From contig CM082578.2 of NCBI GenBank assembly GCA_040954595.2, positions 8,432,001 through 8,496,000 on the forward strand: a DNA stretch of 64,000 nucleotides, read 5' to 3'. Source of the DNA: Balanoglossus misakiensis (taxonomy: Eukaryota > Hemichordata). The translations under genes and the position numbers were made by a program. The notes beneath the pieces are model-generated. The model saw nothing but the letters and a program-made list of their open reading frames with translations, was not told where the DNA came from and made no database searches. Shown here in pieces: positions 10,901 through 21,937 of the stretch (the first letter of the stretch is position 1; the number at the start of each line of letters is the position of its first letter).

Positions 10901-13900
10901 TGCTTATCTCATTAATTATGTGCATACCTAATTCCAGGCCAACCAATAGGACTAGAGGTTTGATTTTTGCTGAACATGAACCAGTATGGGGTCAAAATTT
11001 CTTGCCCAAATTTTGGGTGACCTCAGGTGACCTTTGACCTACTTTACCATATCTCGGCATGCACAGCAGCTACAGCCTTGGCATTTGGAGGGATGGAACT
11101 CCAGATGGAGCCTTACACTTTACCTCATTAATTATGCACATACATAATTGTAGGCGAACCAATAGGGCTAGAGATTTTGTTCTTGTGGGACACGGACCAG
11201 TATGGGGTCAAAATTTCTTGCCCAAATTTTTGGTGACCACTTATGACCTTTGACCTTCGGCTTAAGCTTGGGCCCGTCATCGCTGCTTGCAGCTATATTT
11301 TTTTTTTTTTTTTTCTTGTGTAGTTTTTTTGCTCAGGTAGATCTTGAAAACGGCTGAACCTACAAATCTCAAACTTGGCACAATGGTGCAGGTCTATGAG
11401 AGCTTGTGCAGTACCCTCGTGAATGTGTAATTAGTCACATGACCTGATGACCATATATGGGCAAAGTTTTCAAATGGGCCTAATTTGCATATGAATGATG
11501 ATATCAAAATTCTGTGCAATCATTTTGCGGACCATATGGTCAGTGTCCTACATGCTAAATTTCAAGGCTCTGGGCCAAGTCAATTTTGAGAAGAAGATTT
11601 TTAAATATTATATTTCATATTTTTTGGACCCAGCCATAGGCCTATACTTTCTATAGTTAAGCTATGATGCTATGTCCACACCTGTGCAATGGTCCTGTAC
11701 TGTGACTCTCTATTGGCCCGTGAGCAGAATGGGACCAAAATAAAAGGCAAAATTTTGGGCTCACCTGTAACACCTGCTTAACTCATTAATTATGTGCATA
11801 CCTAATTCTGGGCTAACTAATAGGGCTAGAGGTTTTGTGCTTGTGGGACATGGACCAGTAAAGGGTAAAAAAAATTGCCCAAATTTTGGGTGACCTCAGG
11901 TGACCTTTGACCTACTTTCCTATATCTCGGCATCCAGAGCAGGTACAGACTTGGCGTTTGGAGGGTTGGGACTAAAATTTAAAAGCCAAAATTGAGGGTC
12001 ACCTGTGACACCTGCTTATCTCATTAATTATGTGCATACCTAATTCCAGGCCAACCAATAGGACTAGAGGTTTGGTTTTTGCTGAACATGAACCAGTATG
12101 GGGTCAAAATTTCTTGCCCAAATTTTGGGTGACCTCAGGTGACCTTTGACCTACTTTACCATATCTCGGCATGCACAGCAGCTACAGCCTTGGCATTTGG
12201 AGGGATGGAACTCCTGATGGAGCCTTACACTTTACCTCATTAATTATGCACATACATAATTGTAGGCGAACCAATAGGGCTAGAGATTTTGTTCTTGTGG
12301 GACACGGACCAGTATGGGGTCAAAATTTCTTGCCCAAATTTTGGGTGACCACTTATGACCTTTGACCTTCGGCTTAAGCTTGGGCCCGTCATCGCTGCTT
12401 GCAGCTATATTTTATTATTATTATTCTTCTTCCCACTTTTAAAAACAGCCGCTATTCGAAGACCGTTGCACCCAATGACTTGAAATTTGGCTCATAGGTA
12501 AAACTCAAAGCAAGTAATTTTTTGATCATGTCACTATGGCAACAGGTCACATGACCTGGCAGCCATCTTGGATTTAAACTTTTAAATTGGTCTAATTTGC
12601 ATAAAAAATGAAGAATCCAAATTCTGTTCAGAAACTTTGTGGACCATATGGCCAGGGTCCTATATGCCAAATTTCAATGTCTAAGTCCTTGCCGATTTTG
12701 AGGAGATGATTTTTAAAGCATTATTTTTCATATTTTCCATGACCATTGGACCCAGCCATTGGCCTATACTTTCCATGGTTAAGCTATGGCCCCCTAAGGA
12801 TTTTAGATTTATGCCCAATATCTCAACATCCGCTGGGCTGATCAGCTTCAAATTTTGTGTGCAGCTAGCCTACCTTCCGACAATCAGTTCCAACTGGAAA
12901 AAATAATATGGAAAATCGACCGATTTTTTTATATTAATTTTTTTATGAAATCTATACCTATACTTATTCCACTATACTTAAGCTATGGCCACATAGTTTT
13001 GTAGAATTCTGGTCGGTGCAATAGTCTGCAGGACCAAAATAAGAAGCCAAATTTAAGGCTCACCTGTGACACCTGCTCAACTCATTAATTATGTGCATAC
13101 CTAATTCCAGGCAAACCAATAGGGCTACAGGTCTGGTTTTTGTCAGACATGGACCAGTATGGGGTCAAATTTTTTTCCCGAATTTGGGGTGACCTTGGGT
13201 GACCTTTGACCTACTTTCGCATATCTCAGCATCCAGAGCAGGTACAGCTCAGGTGTTTGGGTGGATGGGACCAAAATAAGAAGCCAAATTTAAGGCTCAC
13301 CTGTAACACCTGCTCAACTCATTAATTATGTGCATACCTAATTCCAGGCAAACCAATAGGGCTACAGGTCTGGTTTTTGTCGGACATGGACCAGTATGGG
13401 GTCAAATTTTTCCCCCAAATTTTGGGTGACCTTGGGTGACCTTTGACCTACTTTCACATATCTTGGCATCCAGAGCAGGTACAGCTTAGGTGTTTGGGTG
13501 GACGGGACCAAAATAAGAAGCCAAATTTTAGAGTCACCTGTGACACCTGCCTAACTCATTAATTATGTGCATACCTAATTCCAGGCAAACCAGTAGGGCT
13601 ACAGGTCTGGTTTTTGTTTGACATGGACCAGTATAGCGTAAACATTTTCTGCTCATATTAAGCGTGACCTCACGTGACCTTTGACCTACTTTTCCACATC
13701 TCAGCATCCACAGCACATACACCCTTGGCATTTGGAGTGATAGAACAACTAATGCAGTAATTAAATATGCACAAATCTATCTCCAGACGAACCAATAGGG
13801 CTAGTAGTGTCTCGAAACCCGCTTATTGCTGTTCACAGCTATATTTGACCTTGTTTTCAAGAGAGTTAATGTTCCAATTTTCCCTACAGAATTTATGCCA

Positions 13901-16900
13901 ATTAAGTTTGTGGCGGCTATTTTGATTATGCAAATTCTAATCTAAAAAAATCGTTTTTCTAGTGCAATTAATTGTGCGATATGTATTTTATCCATGGGCA
14001 AATGATAAACATAAGTTTGAGGATTTAATGTTTGAGAAAGTGTACAGCATATGACCATTTGAGAAACAGTGCTGCTTATAACGGTATCATAATAGCATTT
14101 TTTGCAATTGTTACCTGATTGAGCTGAAGACTACAGGGAATTTTATAATACCCTCTGATTTATTCAGTGAACGCCTCAAGTTCTAGCTTTGTATTATAAA
14201 AATCATGGCGCGAGTTGCTGTAAAAGTGTGAACATTGGAATAGAATGCTGATTGAAAATTGGAAGGTGTTTTTTTTCACCAGTACAATCCTTGAAATATA
14301 AAATGAATTATCAACTGAGAAGTCGTGAAGTGTCAGTAGAAACTTTCCTGAAGGTGACTAAATTTGCAAGCTGCTTTTCCATTGCCGCTGGTGTGACGAG
14401 TAGACTTTTTTTATGCATTTTTCATGGAAGATTATTTTTGGTGATGCCGGGAATAAATCCCAAAAGATTGCAGTTCTCATGGCAACAGAGCTGATAATGT
14501 TAGCTGTTATAATGGCTACTCATCAGAGCCATTGGATGGAATGAATGATAAATGAATGTAGCTTTGTGTTCAATCAAATAATATGGCGCATGATTGTGTG
14601 AATGATCAATGTCTGGATTTTTTTTTTTTAATATCTCAATTTTCAGGTCATATGCTGGGGAAGTCCACTTTTACCCACACGCTATGGGTTCTTCATGTTT
14701 TCCCCGTCAGTTGAGTACCACCACAGTTGATTTTGCGATACAAAATGATAATAATGTGCTGGTTTTGAAAAGATCTCTTCTTTCCGCCGCTGCCTACACA
14801 CATTACGCACTTCCAGCTTTTTGTTGTGCCGTCCTTTACAGTCTCGTATGATTTTCAATTTTTTTCATGACGCTTTCAAGCAGCGGGCAGCCAGAAAAAA
14901 AACGTGAAGATGTCATTTTAATAAATTTCAATTTTCCGGCAGGATGTTGGAAATAGTCGTTTCCAATACAACGTCGGCTATTTTATGCTCTTTAAAGTCT
15001 TTCATGACTCCGCTCTTGATAACTATTTAATCATTTATTTAATCATAAAATAATCATTTAGTTGATTCCAAGGTTGCTGTGCCAGAGTTATATGGCAATG
15101 AAAACATATTTTTTGGCACGTCCGAGCTGTCTCCTATTTCCAAATCCTAGATTTCTCTAGTGATTGATAAATGTATATTTATATATAAAATTCAAAAGCA
15201 GTGAGCTAGTTGATTTCTAATTGTTACCTCGGGGGGCACTCTATGAAAACACTGGCAAACTGAGGTCAGTGATTTGCATGCAGTACGTGCTTTCAAGATC
15301 AAGATTTCCAAATATTAACCATAATTGTCTTCTTTAAGCATATTTACTACATCACTGACTATAATTGATGTTTGGTACAGCATGATCAGGGAGACTAGTG
15401 TCTGTATTTCCTCATTTTAATGAGTGCTGATATTTTCCCGGAGTCAATATGTGTCTTCCTTTATGAGCTAGTCAACAAACTTTATGATCCCATAATTTTT
15501 CATGAATGTTGGCCATGATGCAGGTATTAAAGTTAAACCCTTTGGAAATGCCTTCGGGCAAATTTGAGAGAGATTATTGAATAATGGCAGACATAGAGCC
15601 CAGAAAGTGATTGTAAATCTTGAGTCTCCTCTCGGGGGATATTGAGATGTGACATTTATTCCAACTTATCTTCTCCACTAGCAAGGAGTGTCATCACGGG
15701 TGAATGAATTGCGAGTCAAGTAGTTTTGACCTAAGCCATTAAAAGTGTCCCACACCGTATGCCATTCTGCATTTAATAATTGCTCTTATTACGTTGTACG
15801 CCATTCTGAGAACCGCAAAGCGTGATGAACTGGCACTATTTGGCGATGTCTTCAACGGAGCATTTGGTGTCCTCGGCTTTATGTTTCATCTTAACACTGT
15901 GCAGATCCATCGCGTGTGCAATTAATTGCTTCTTTTCCCCAAGCTGACAATTTTGTGTGGGAAGAGAAATCTCTTCAGATTGCATTGCATTTCCTTTTCA
16001 CGGTTCCTCTTCAAATGCAGGATATCAAGTGAAAGCAAAACTACACAAACTATTTTCTCAAAAGCGAAACTCTTTTCAAAAAGGAAATTATGCAGTCACG
16101 ACTTAGACTGGAGTACGCTGTACTTTCCTAAAAACGTAAAATGAGATGCGTTTTTTTTCTTGAACAAGCTCAATCCAGTCTTCACACAGAGACGAACCGC
16201 TGTGAAATTTAAAAGCCCCAAACTTTCAAATAGGCAGAGAGCTGAGAAATTTCACTGTCATTCTTCGGTACTTGTTTGCAGTGTATAACTCAGATAAGTA
16301 TTCTGCATCAGTAGCTTATGTCTCAGAATCTCTCAAGAGAACAGAATTTGTTTACTCGCTGAAAACCAAAAAAAAAAAAGAAGATGTGTGTCAATACGTC
16401 ACTTGAGAATTGATTCCTCAAAGGAGTTGAACATTTGTTCTGGAAGACGGGGGAGTTTACAAGGCAAATGAGGGATTTATCTGAGAGTGGAACGGCTGAT
16501 GTTACGTATTGTGTTAATCGCCCATCAATTGATCATACAAGTTGCCAGAGCTTTTCAGTGATAACACCGCCCGGTTGCTAGGAAACGGACGAAAGAGAGG
16601 CAGTGTTCAGTGTACAGCTGTTTTGTGCCCATTTCTGGGGGAGTTGTAGCTTTACGACAGCGGAAAGTGTTTCTCACACTGCCATTGTCGAGCTTAGCAG
16701 GTAACCTGACAACCAGGGTTGGAGACTGAAAGGGCAAAGGGACTGCACAGCTGCTCATATAGGGTTTCACAGAGTGTAGCAGTTGTGGCAGCCTGTTCTT
16801 GACTATTTCATCACGCCTCAAAAATCGGATTTACACCTTTCACCCACGCATACTCGACTCAAAGAAGCTTCACAAAAATCAAAGTCAGTTGTCACTGCAT

Positions 16901-18304
16901 CCATGTGCACATATGGGATAACAGAAACAAAGTACGGTGCCTAAAAAATTGACCAAAATTTCAAATTCAAAATGGCCATCAGTCTCTGGGATTACTCTCT
17001 GGAAAATACCGTTTTCCTTATTTCAAAATGACACCACACAAATTGAAGAAGTTAATTCATACTTCCCCCTGACAAACTTTCCTAAATGGGAAGATAACTA
17101 TGCAGTTACTGAGAAACAGTACAGTGCTGCAGAAAGTCAGTGCAAATTAGAAACAGGTTTCTTTTTCCCAAACAGGCAGTTGTTTTCAAATATGTGAGTC
17201 AACAGTGTAAAAATAGCCAGTAGTACTAGGTGGGTGTGCTAAAGTAGGAGCTTAAGCAGTATGTGGTTGTTCAAGTTAGAAGCTCCTAGATATTTTTCCC
17301 TCAGAATCAAATTTTATCTTGAGTTGCAACAACAACAGAAAACCCCACAACCGCAGTACAGTGGCTATACCAAGAGATTTCTTGAAAATACCAGTGGCCT
17401 TAGCAAGGATTGCAATTCTCCGCATTAAGTGAAAAAAAATCATGTATTAATTTTGTAATGTACAGAGATATGGCTTAGGGCTATAACTGTTTAGACAAAT
17501 ATCAGTCGGGACTGGCCACTCACCCCAAGGGTACAATCATTGACAGAAATGGTTAACATGTACTGATCTATCCACCATCTACGTCACATCTTCCTGAGCT
17601 CGTTCAATAGAAGGCATTTAAGATGTATGTGGATCAAGGCATATAACAAGGAACATGTGTTGGAGCTGCTTTACAGCATATGAAGTATTTTCTTGTTATC
17701 GGTCTGGCAGATCAATGTGCCAGACTCATGTTGTTGATTCAAAACCCACAGAATTTAATACCAGACAGGAAAACATTGCCTATGTATGACGCATATGATG
17801 TCACTGGTTATGTTAATTGGTTGACCAGACTTCAGTGTTGACGATCAAGTGTAGAAGTGGCCCCATAGAAATTTGAAGATCTGAAGTATGTGTTGCTGAC
17901 GTACGTGAAAGCCATAAACCAACACCCACCTCTGTATAAAGACTATTTTGTCTGTCTCGGCTGAAATGTGTCCACTGATGGATTAACTTAATTGGGTAAA
18001 AACTTTGTTTACCATAGGTGGCGCTCTAACTAGGGCACTTCGTTTAATGGTTGTGTGCATGAGGTAATCATGTGCAATTATCTCAATGTAAAGCTGGACA
18101 AACAATATTGAGAAAATGGAGATTATTTTACCTTATGCTACAATATTTGGTATGTACATGTATCACAACTGTTAAAAAGTGCTTCCAGCATCTTGGGAAC
18201 AGCATCTCATAACATTTATCTTTCTTTCAATTTTTTTTACCCGCCCAGATTTTGACGACTGTTTTGATGATGATGAAGTTCTGACCCCTGTGACACCAAG
18301 ATGA
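1931..18304 (+). CDS. MGC-anchored acidic protein with a putative AKAP-type helix
   Basis: The proposed exons are 1931-3170, 7354-7440 and 18249-18304, giving 460 aa; all junctions are phase 1. Exon 1 opens with MGCGMSARFKRSR: Gly2 is a possible N-myristoylation site and Cys3 a palmitoylation site, followed by basic residues, as in membrane-anchored signalling scaffolds. Residues about 15-400 are Ser/Glu/Asp rich and probably disordered. Exon 2 encodes an amphipathic helix (FAEDLVFSTVVQSL, residues 419-432) whose spacing A-x-x-LV-x-x-TV-x-x-SL resembles PKA regulatory-subunit binding helices. Exon 3 adds the acidic tail DFDDCFDDDEVLTPVTPR and a stop after an excellent polypyrimidine acceptor. 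Weak points: the exon 2 acceptor lacks a good pyrimidine tract, its donor is GC rather than GT, and the last intron is 10.8 kb. Exon 1 read through its donor would end at 3223. An AKAP role is inference; no orthologue is recognised. Confidence 0.5.
3869..3896. repeat. Small foldback, 13 bp arms
   Basis: Arms 3869-3881 and 3884-3896 (AAGCGTATCATTT and its complement) are perfect and separated by two bases. No neighbouring element boundary is visible. Confidence 0.8.
4783..4840. mobile_element. Diverged copy of a short inverted-repeat element
   Basis: Begins AAACCTTTCACCACCATGG and continues with a segment like the element at 38519-38609 (TTCAGTCCATACCCATTG here, TTTGGTCCAAATCCATTG there). The far terminal repeat is not recognisable, so this copy is decayed or truncated. 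Confidence 0.45.
7441..8840 (+). other. Intron 2 of the AKAP-like gene, left part
   Basis: AT-rich sequence with no recognisable exon, RNA gene or mobile-element end. The frame of exon 2 stays open to 7589, so a longer exon 2 reading through the proposed GC donor cannot be excluded. Confidence 0.4.
8841..8871. repeat. Palindrome, 13 bp arms, 5 base loop
   Basis: Arms 8841-8853 and 8859-8871 are exact complements. The right-hand motif recurs at 13809-13820 at the other edge of the composite repeat, which suggests a terminal structure. Confidence 0.9.
8891..9061. repeat. Three tandem 57 bp repeats, each with a hairpin
   Basis: Copies start at 8891, 8948 and 9005 and are essentially identical. 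Each contains GGGCACAAGCC, a five-base loop and the complement GGCTTGTGCCC, followed by an AT/GT-rich linker ending in TTTTTCATC. A long poly-T run follows directly. Confidence 0.9.
9062..12410. repeat. Three tandem units of about 1,113 bp
   Basis: The phrase CTTGTGTAG after the poly-T recurs at 9088, 10202 and 11315, and the end phrase GCTTGCAGCTATAT recurs at each unit end. Units differ by only scattered single bases and poly-T length, so the duplication is young. Inside each unit there are about three related subrepeats built around CATTAATTATG and around TGACCTTTGACCT. Each unit also carries one CCATATATGG (9224, 10338, 11451). Confidence 0.9.
12411..13846. repeat. Diverged fourth block of the repeat
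   Basis: Starts with a TTA-rich run instead of poly-T, then follows the same order as the tandem units with many substitutions and a different number of internal subrepeats. It carries three TGACCTTTGACCT motifs (13200, 13437, 13675). It ends with GTCTCGAAACCC and CAGCTATATT. Confidence 0.75.
13847..18248 (+). other. Intron 2 of the AKAP-like gene, right part
   Basis: AT-rich, with short open frames in several frames but no convincing exon, RNA gene or repeat boundary. The last 60 bases form a strong pyrimidine tract (TTTCTTTCAATTTTTTTTAC) and CAG acceptor for the final exon. Confidence 0.35.
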
Positions 18305-21300
18305 TGGTTCATGCATCTTCCAACAAGATGAGTCAATAGCTAAGAATCTCTGGCGATTAGAGAGGCACGGATGGTTGTCCTGGTGACAGAGGCAAGGCGG
18401 AGACGATAGTGACTCGGGCAACTGGGTAAAGATCATTTCATTTTTCCAAGAACAACTTGCAAATCAAAATGTTGGTTTGCAAACCATTTTCTAACATCAC
18501 AAGTCGAGTTGACTATAAACATTTGAATAATTGATGTTACACTTACACAGTCATTCTTCATTGCACAATCTTATCAGCTTTTTAAAGCTTAAGCTGTCAC
18601 AAAAAATTCCTACAAGATAAATAATTCTGTATATTTTATAGAATATTCAAGTGCTCAGAATGCTTGCTACACCTTTGTCACACTGTGTTTGCTGTAAAAT
18701 TGATGAAAGTACAAAACACGATTCTTTGAAAGACTCTAGTGTATTTATACAACTTCCATATCAGTACATATAGTCGTTTGACGAGTGGTTATAGATCATG
18801 CTGGGTATATATTCGTGAGATTGAGCCGCTGCAGGACTCACTGCCATCTCCTGTTTACCCTATGAGACAGCCTTAGTTCACACCGCCATCCTTTCTCTTG
18901 TGTCTCTGGTGCCCTGTTTGGGTCATTGTTCATCTCTATTTCATAAGTGCTCAAATGACATGCTCAATTGTTTGCTTTGTCATCATATATGTATATTAAA
19001 TTCACTCGGATGGAAATAAGCATAGCGAGAGAGAGAGAGAGAGGGAGAGAGGGAGTAGAGAGAGAGAGGGCAAGAGAGAGAGAGAGAGAGACATTTGAGA
19101 GAAGTTTAATTTGTGGCTGTGTTCACTTGAATGATGATACTGTCAATTTCAATTGCCATTTAATAAGACGACATTTTATATTCTGCAGTAAACTTGTTCA
19201 GTAAAGGGCAAGGTTTACTTTGTTGTAGGTAGGAAACAAAAGAAAACCTATTCTCGTCAGTCAAATAACCTTGGTGCAGTTTACCTTCAGAAAAATAATA
19301 AGCACGACCTCCGATGAACCCACTCCCAGCTGACTTTAACAATATCACTTTATACAAGTAATTCTTGTCAACACTCGCTCACAGTGCCGTTCTCTCCTTT
19401 CTCTCTGCAGCACGGGATTTTGGCTTTTGCCAGATTGGGGCAATTTGGCTTCCCACATCTCATGTAAGTCATTGAAATTGGAGTGGACTGCAGACGTAAC
19501 TGAGACTGCACGTAGCTGGCTGTATCTTCTGGAAGATGTTTATAGCACTGCTCTGACCTGGAGATGAACTTAACATTAAAAAAAACAAAAACAGGAACGT
19601 TGTTGACAGTTAATGATGCAGCTCCTTCTTGAGTTCATGCGGTGAAATGTCGATAGGGCTTCTTAATGACGAGAGCCTGTTCATCATGTTTCGCTGATCG
19701 ACACATCCTTTGGCTCCCGGGTGATGGAGTCTGAGTGTGCAGTGTTGCTAGGATACGAAATGATCATGCTGAAAAATGAAACACCGATTTTTTTCGAAGC
19801 TCAAAGAAAAGACTCACTTTTTTTACAGTTTACCACGTCGTTGTTTTTACAGGGCTTTGGGGCGTTCTTTTCTCCGCTGAATAGAATTTTTTTTTTTTTT
19901 TACCGCATCACAGATCAAGGAACTAAATAATAATCCCAGTCTAAGACGTAATGAGACTGTAATTCCTTGAGAATAGGATCACAAAGCAGGCGGGGCATGC
20001 CTTCCAGCATGATGTGCGCTTCCATGGTGATATCTTTTGTCTCCAGACATGTCACAAGAAATAACACACGTAACATGATTCAAAAGTGAGCAGGAAATGC
20101 TCTACTTTTCTGTGAGAAACCTTACATCGTCCGCTCGCACAGGTCGTTGGCTCTCAACCACTGTCAAGACCTTGGTGGGCAATGATGCTCTTGTAGGGCT
20201 ACACAAAGGTTTGCATTTGTTATCCTTTGATTGTTACCATAGTAACAAATAAGAGACACCAAGTCTTTCAGATAATATGAAGTTATTGTCATTGAATTTA
20301 CTCAATGCCTGGGAACATCAATATATAAATTTGCAGCTTTTTTTTCTGAAATATTGTTTACAATTCTGATATACAAGTATTCTGCTTGAAGTTAGAAGTT
20401 TTGGATTGAATTAATTTTGGGTTAATAACAAAGTGTCAGTTGTTTAGAGCGTAATAGAAATATATTAAGCTCAATGACACATGTTTTTTTACTGATCATT
20501 TATAGATATTTACCAGATAAAAAGATATTGTGATATTTTTATAAATATAATGGGCAGCTTGCTGTATGCATTGTGACAACTCTGTATTAATCACAAAATT
20601 GTTTCAATGCTGGAGCAAATATTCAAGATTTATTCACACACCACCATTGTAGTTCCGTCACCATGAGTAAGTGTTGTCTATGATTTTCCAAAGTTTGTAA
20701 GTTTGTGGACAGGCAAGTGGTTAGCCTTTGACATTATTTGGTCATTTGCATATACAATGTATTTACCACAGTTCCTATCTTTTCCAATAACTGTGCTATT
20801 AAGACATTTACAAAGTTGTATGTTGAGAAATTTTACTAGCCATGGTTAGAGCCACTCACGTTTATTGGCTTTGTTATTTTTCTAAATAAAATATCCTTGT
20901 TTTATAATTACTTGTGTGCTCAAGTTTGGTAAATGAATGACCTTTGGCTGACTGTTCATTCAGAACACAGACACACAGTTAGCACATGAGAATCAACAGG
21001 GTGAAGATTCAGATTGCCAAGTTGCTGAACAGAATTTTCAAGTTGTAGCCCTGGAATAAATCATGGATCACTGATCATGCTGATATAAAATCTGTATTTG
21101 CCATATTGCACGCCTTATTAGCGTAGAGGGCGCTGTCCCACGACTGGTGCCATGTGCTGCATGTGCTGTTGTCCACACGGCGTACTATCCTTTCAGGTGA
21201 CAGAATAGTGCGCAGTGATCAAGATTATGAAAAAAAACTTCATATTTTCCTTCCATAATATCTTGCTACTAAATAGTAGTACTTATTCTTCATATCAGTA

Positions 21301-21863
21301 CGAAATATATCCGTTGGACTTTTTTCTAAAACAAGCCCCTCAAAAATCATACACGTACCTGTTTTTGTTACCTGAATAACACCAGTGTCGGTTACACGAA
21401 TAACCAACCCAGTTTAAATGCAGAAGACAAAACTTTCTGCAGCTGCTGCATTTTAATTTTGCTCAATATATATGAATTATTAAAGCCCCAGTATTTCTCG
21501 TGTGCATCCATTTTTCATCATCGAAAAACGCCCGTTTTTCCAGTACATCCATCATGGAATACTATATAATGAAGATGTAAGAAAGGTTTGGGCAATTGTA
21601 GCTACATGCAAGCCGAAAATATCGCCCGTAACACTTGAAATGATGCGCGGGTTTGTTTACAACGGAAATGTTGTACATGTCGATCAGCAAACGTGCCACT
21701 TTGACATTTTGATGGTCAGACCATTTTCGGATTTGATCTGGTTCCATCGACTGATTTCTCCCATAAAGTTATCTTCCCAAAATTTCGCCGAATTAGTGCG
21801 CATTTCTTCGCTGAGTCGCTTGATTTGGGGCGACCAAACCTCTTCCGCATAGATTCACATTTG
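18305..21863. other. 3' UTR and intergenic region
   Basis: Follows the stop of the AKAP-like model. No canonical poly(A) signal lies close to the stop; AATAAA occurs near 20886. A GA-rich tract lies at 19027-19091. No gene is seen on either strand. Confidence 0.4.
19027..19091. repeat. GA-rich microsatellite
   Basis: Interrupted (GA)n with GGGA and GTAGA variants over about 65 bp. Confidence 0.85.
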
Positions 21864-21937
21864 AGTGCGCATGCGCACTAGTCACGTGTGTCAACATTAG
21901 CCTGACTCACGTGACTTTCTGTCCGGACAGAAAGTCA
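21864..21937. promoter_or_regulatory. Cluster of NRF1-like, E-box and palindromic motifs
   Basis: AGTGCGCATGCGCACT (21864-21879) is a 16 bp palindrome containing the NRF1 consensus TGCGCATGCGCA. Two CACGTG E-boxes follow (21883 and 21908), in GTCACGTG and CACGTGAC, an inverted pair. A perfect 26 bp palindrome centred on TCCGGA lies at 21912-21937. NRF1 and CACGTG sites are typical of animal housekeeping promoters, so this may be a start region about 2.8 kb upstream of the CNBP-like start codon. No transcript start can be read directly. Confidence 0.45.

Larger units (their letters stand above)
8841..13846. mobile_element. Composite repeat with a tandem triplication, non-autonomous
   Basis: The block opens with a palindrome made of GGGTTTCGAGACC and its complement (8841-8871). 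It continues with three 57 bp repeats (8891-9061), a poly-T run, three near-identical units of about 1.11 kb, and a diverged fourth block (about 12411-13846). It ends with GTCTCGAAACCC (13809) plus a CAGCTATATT tail like the end of each unit. The shared TCTCGAAACCC motif at both edges suggests one inserted element, or nested insertions of one family. It has no transposase or reverse transcriptase; the repeated 64-codon open frames lie in the same place in each copy and look non-coding. Class is unknown. Confidence 0.65.

Noticed and set aside
9946-12365. Three nearly identical 64-codon ORFs (9946, 11059, 12171)
   Set aside because: They lie at the same position in each tandem unit and reflect repeat identity. 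No domain is seen, and the diverged fourth block does not keep the frame.
21502-21852. 116-codon plus-strand ORF
   Set aside because: No recognisable domain, no splice partner, and AT-rich surroundings; a chance frame is likelier.
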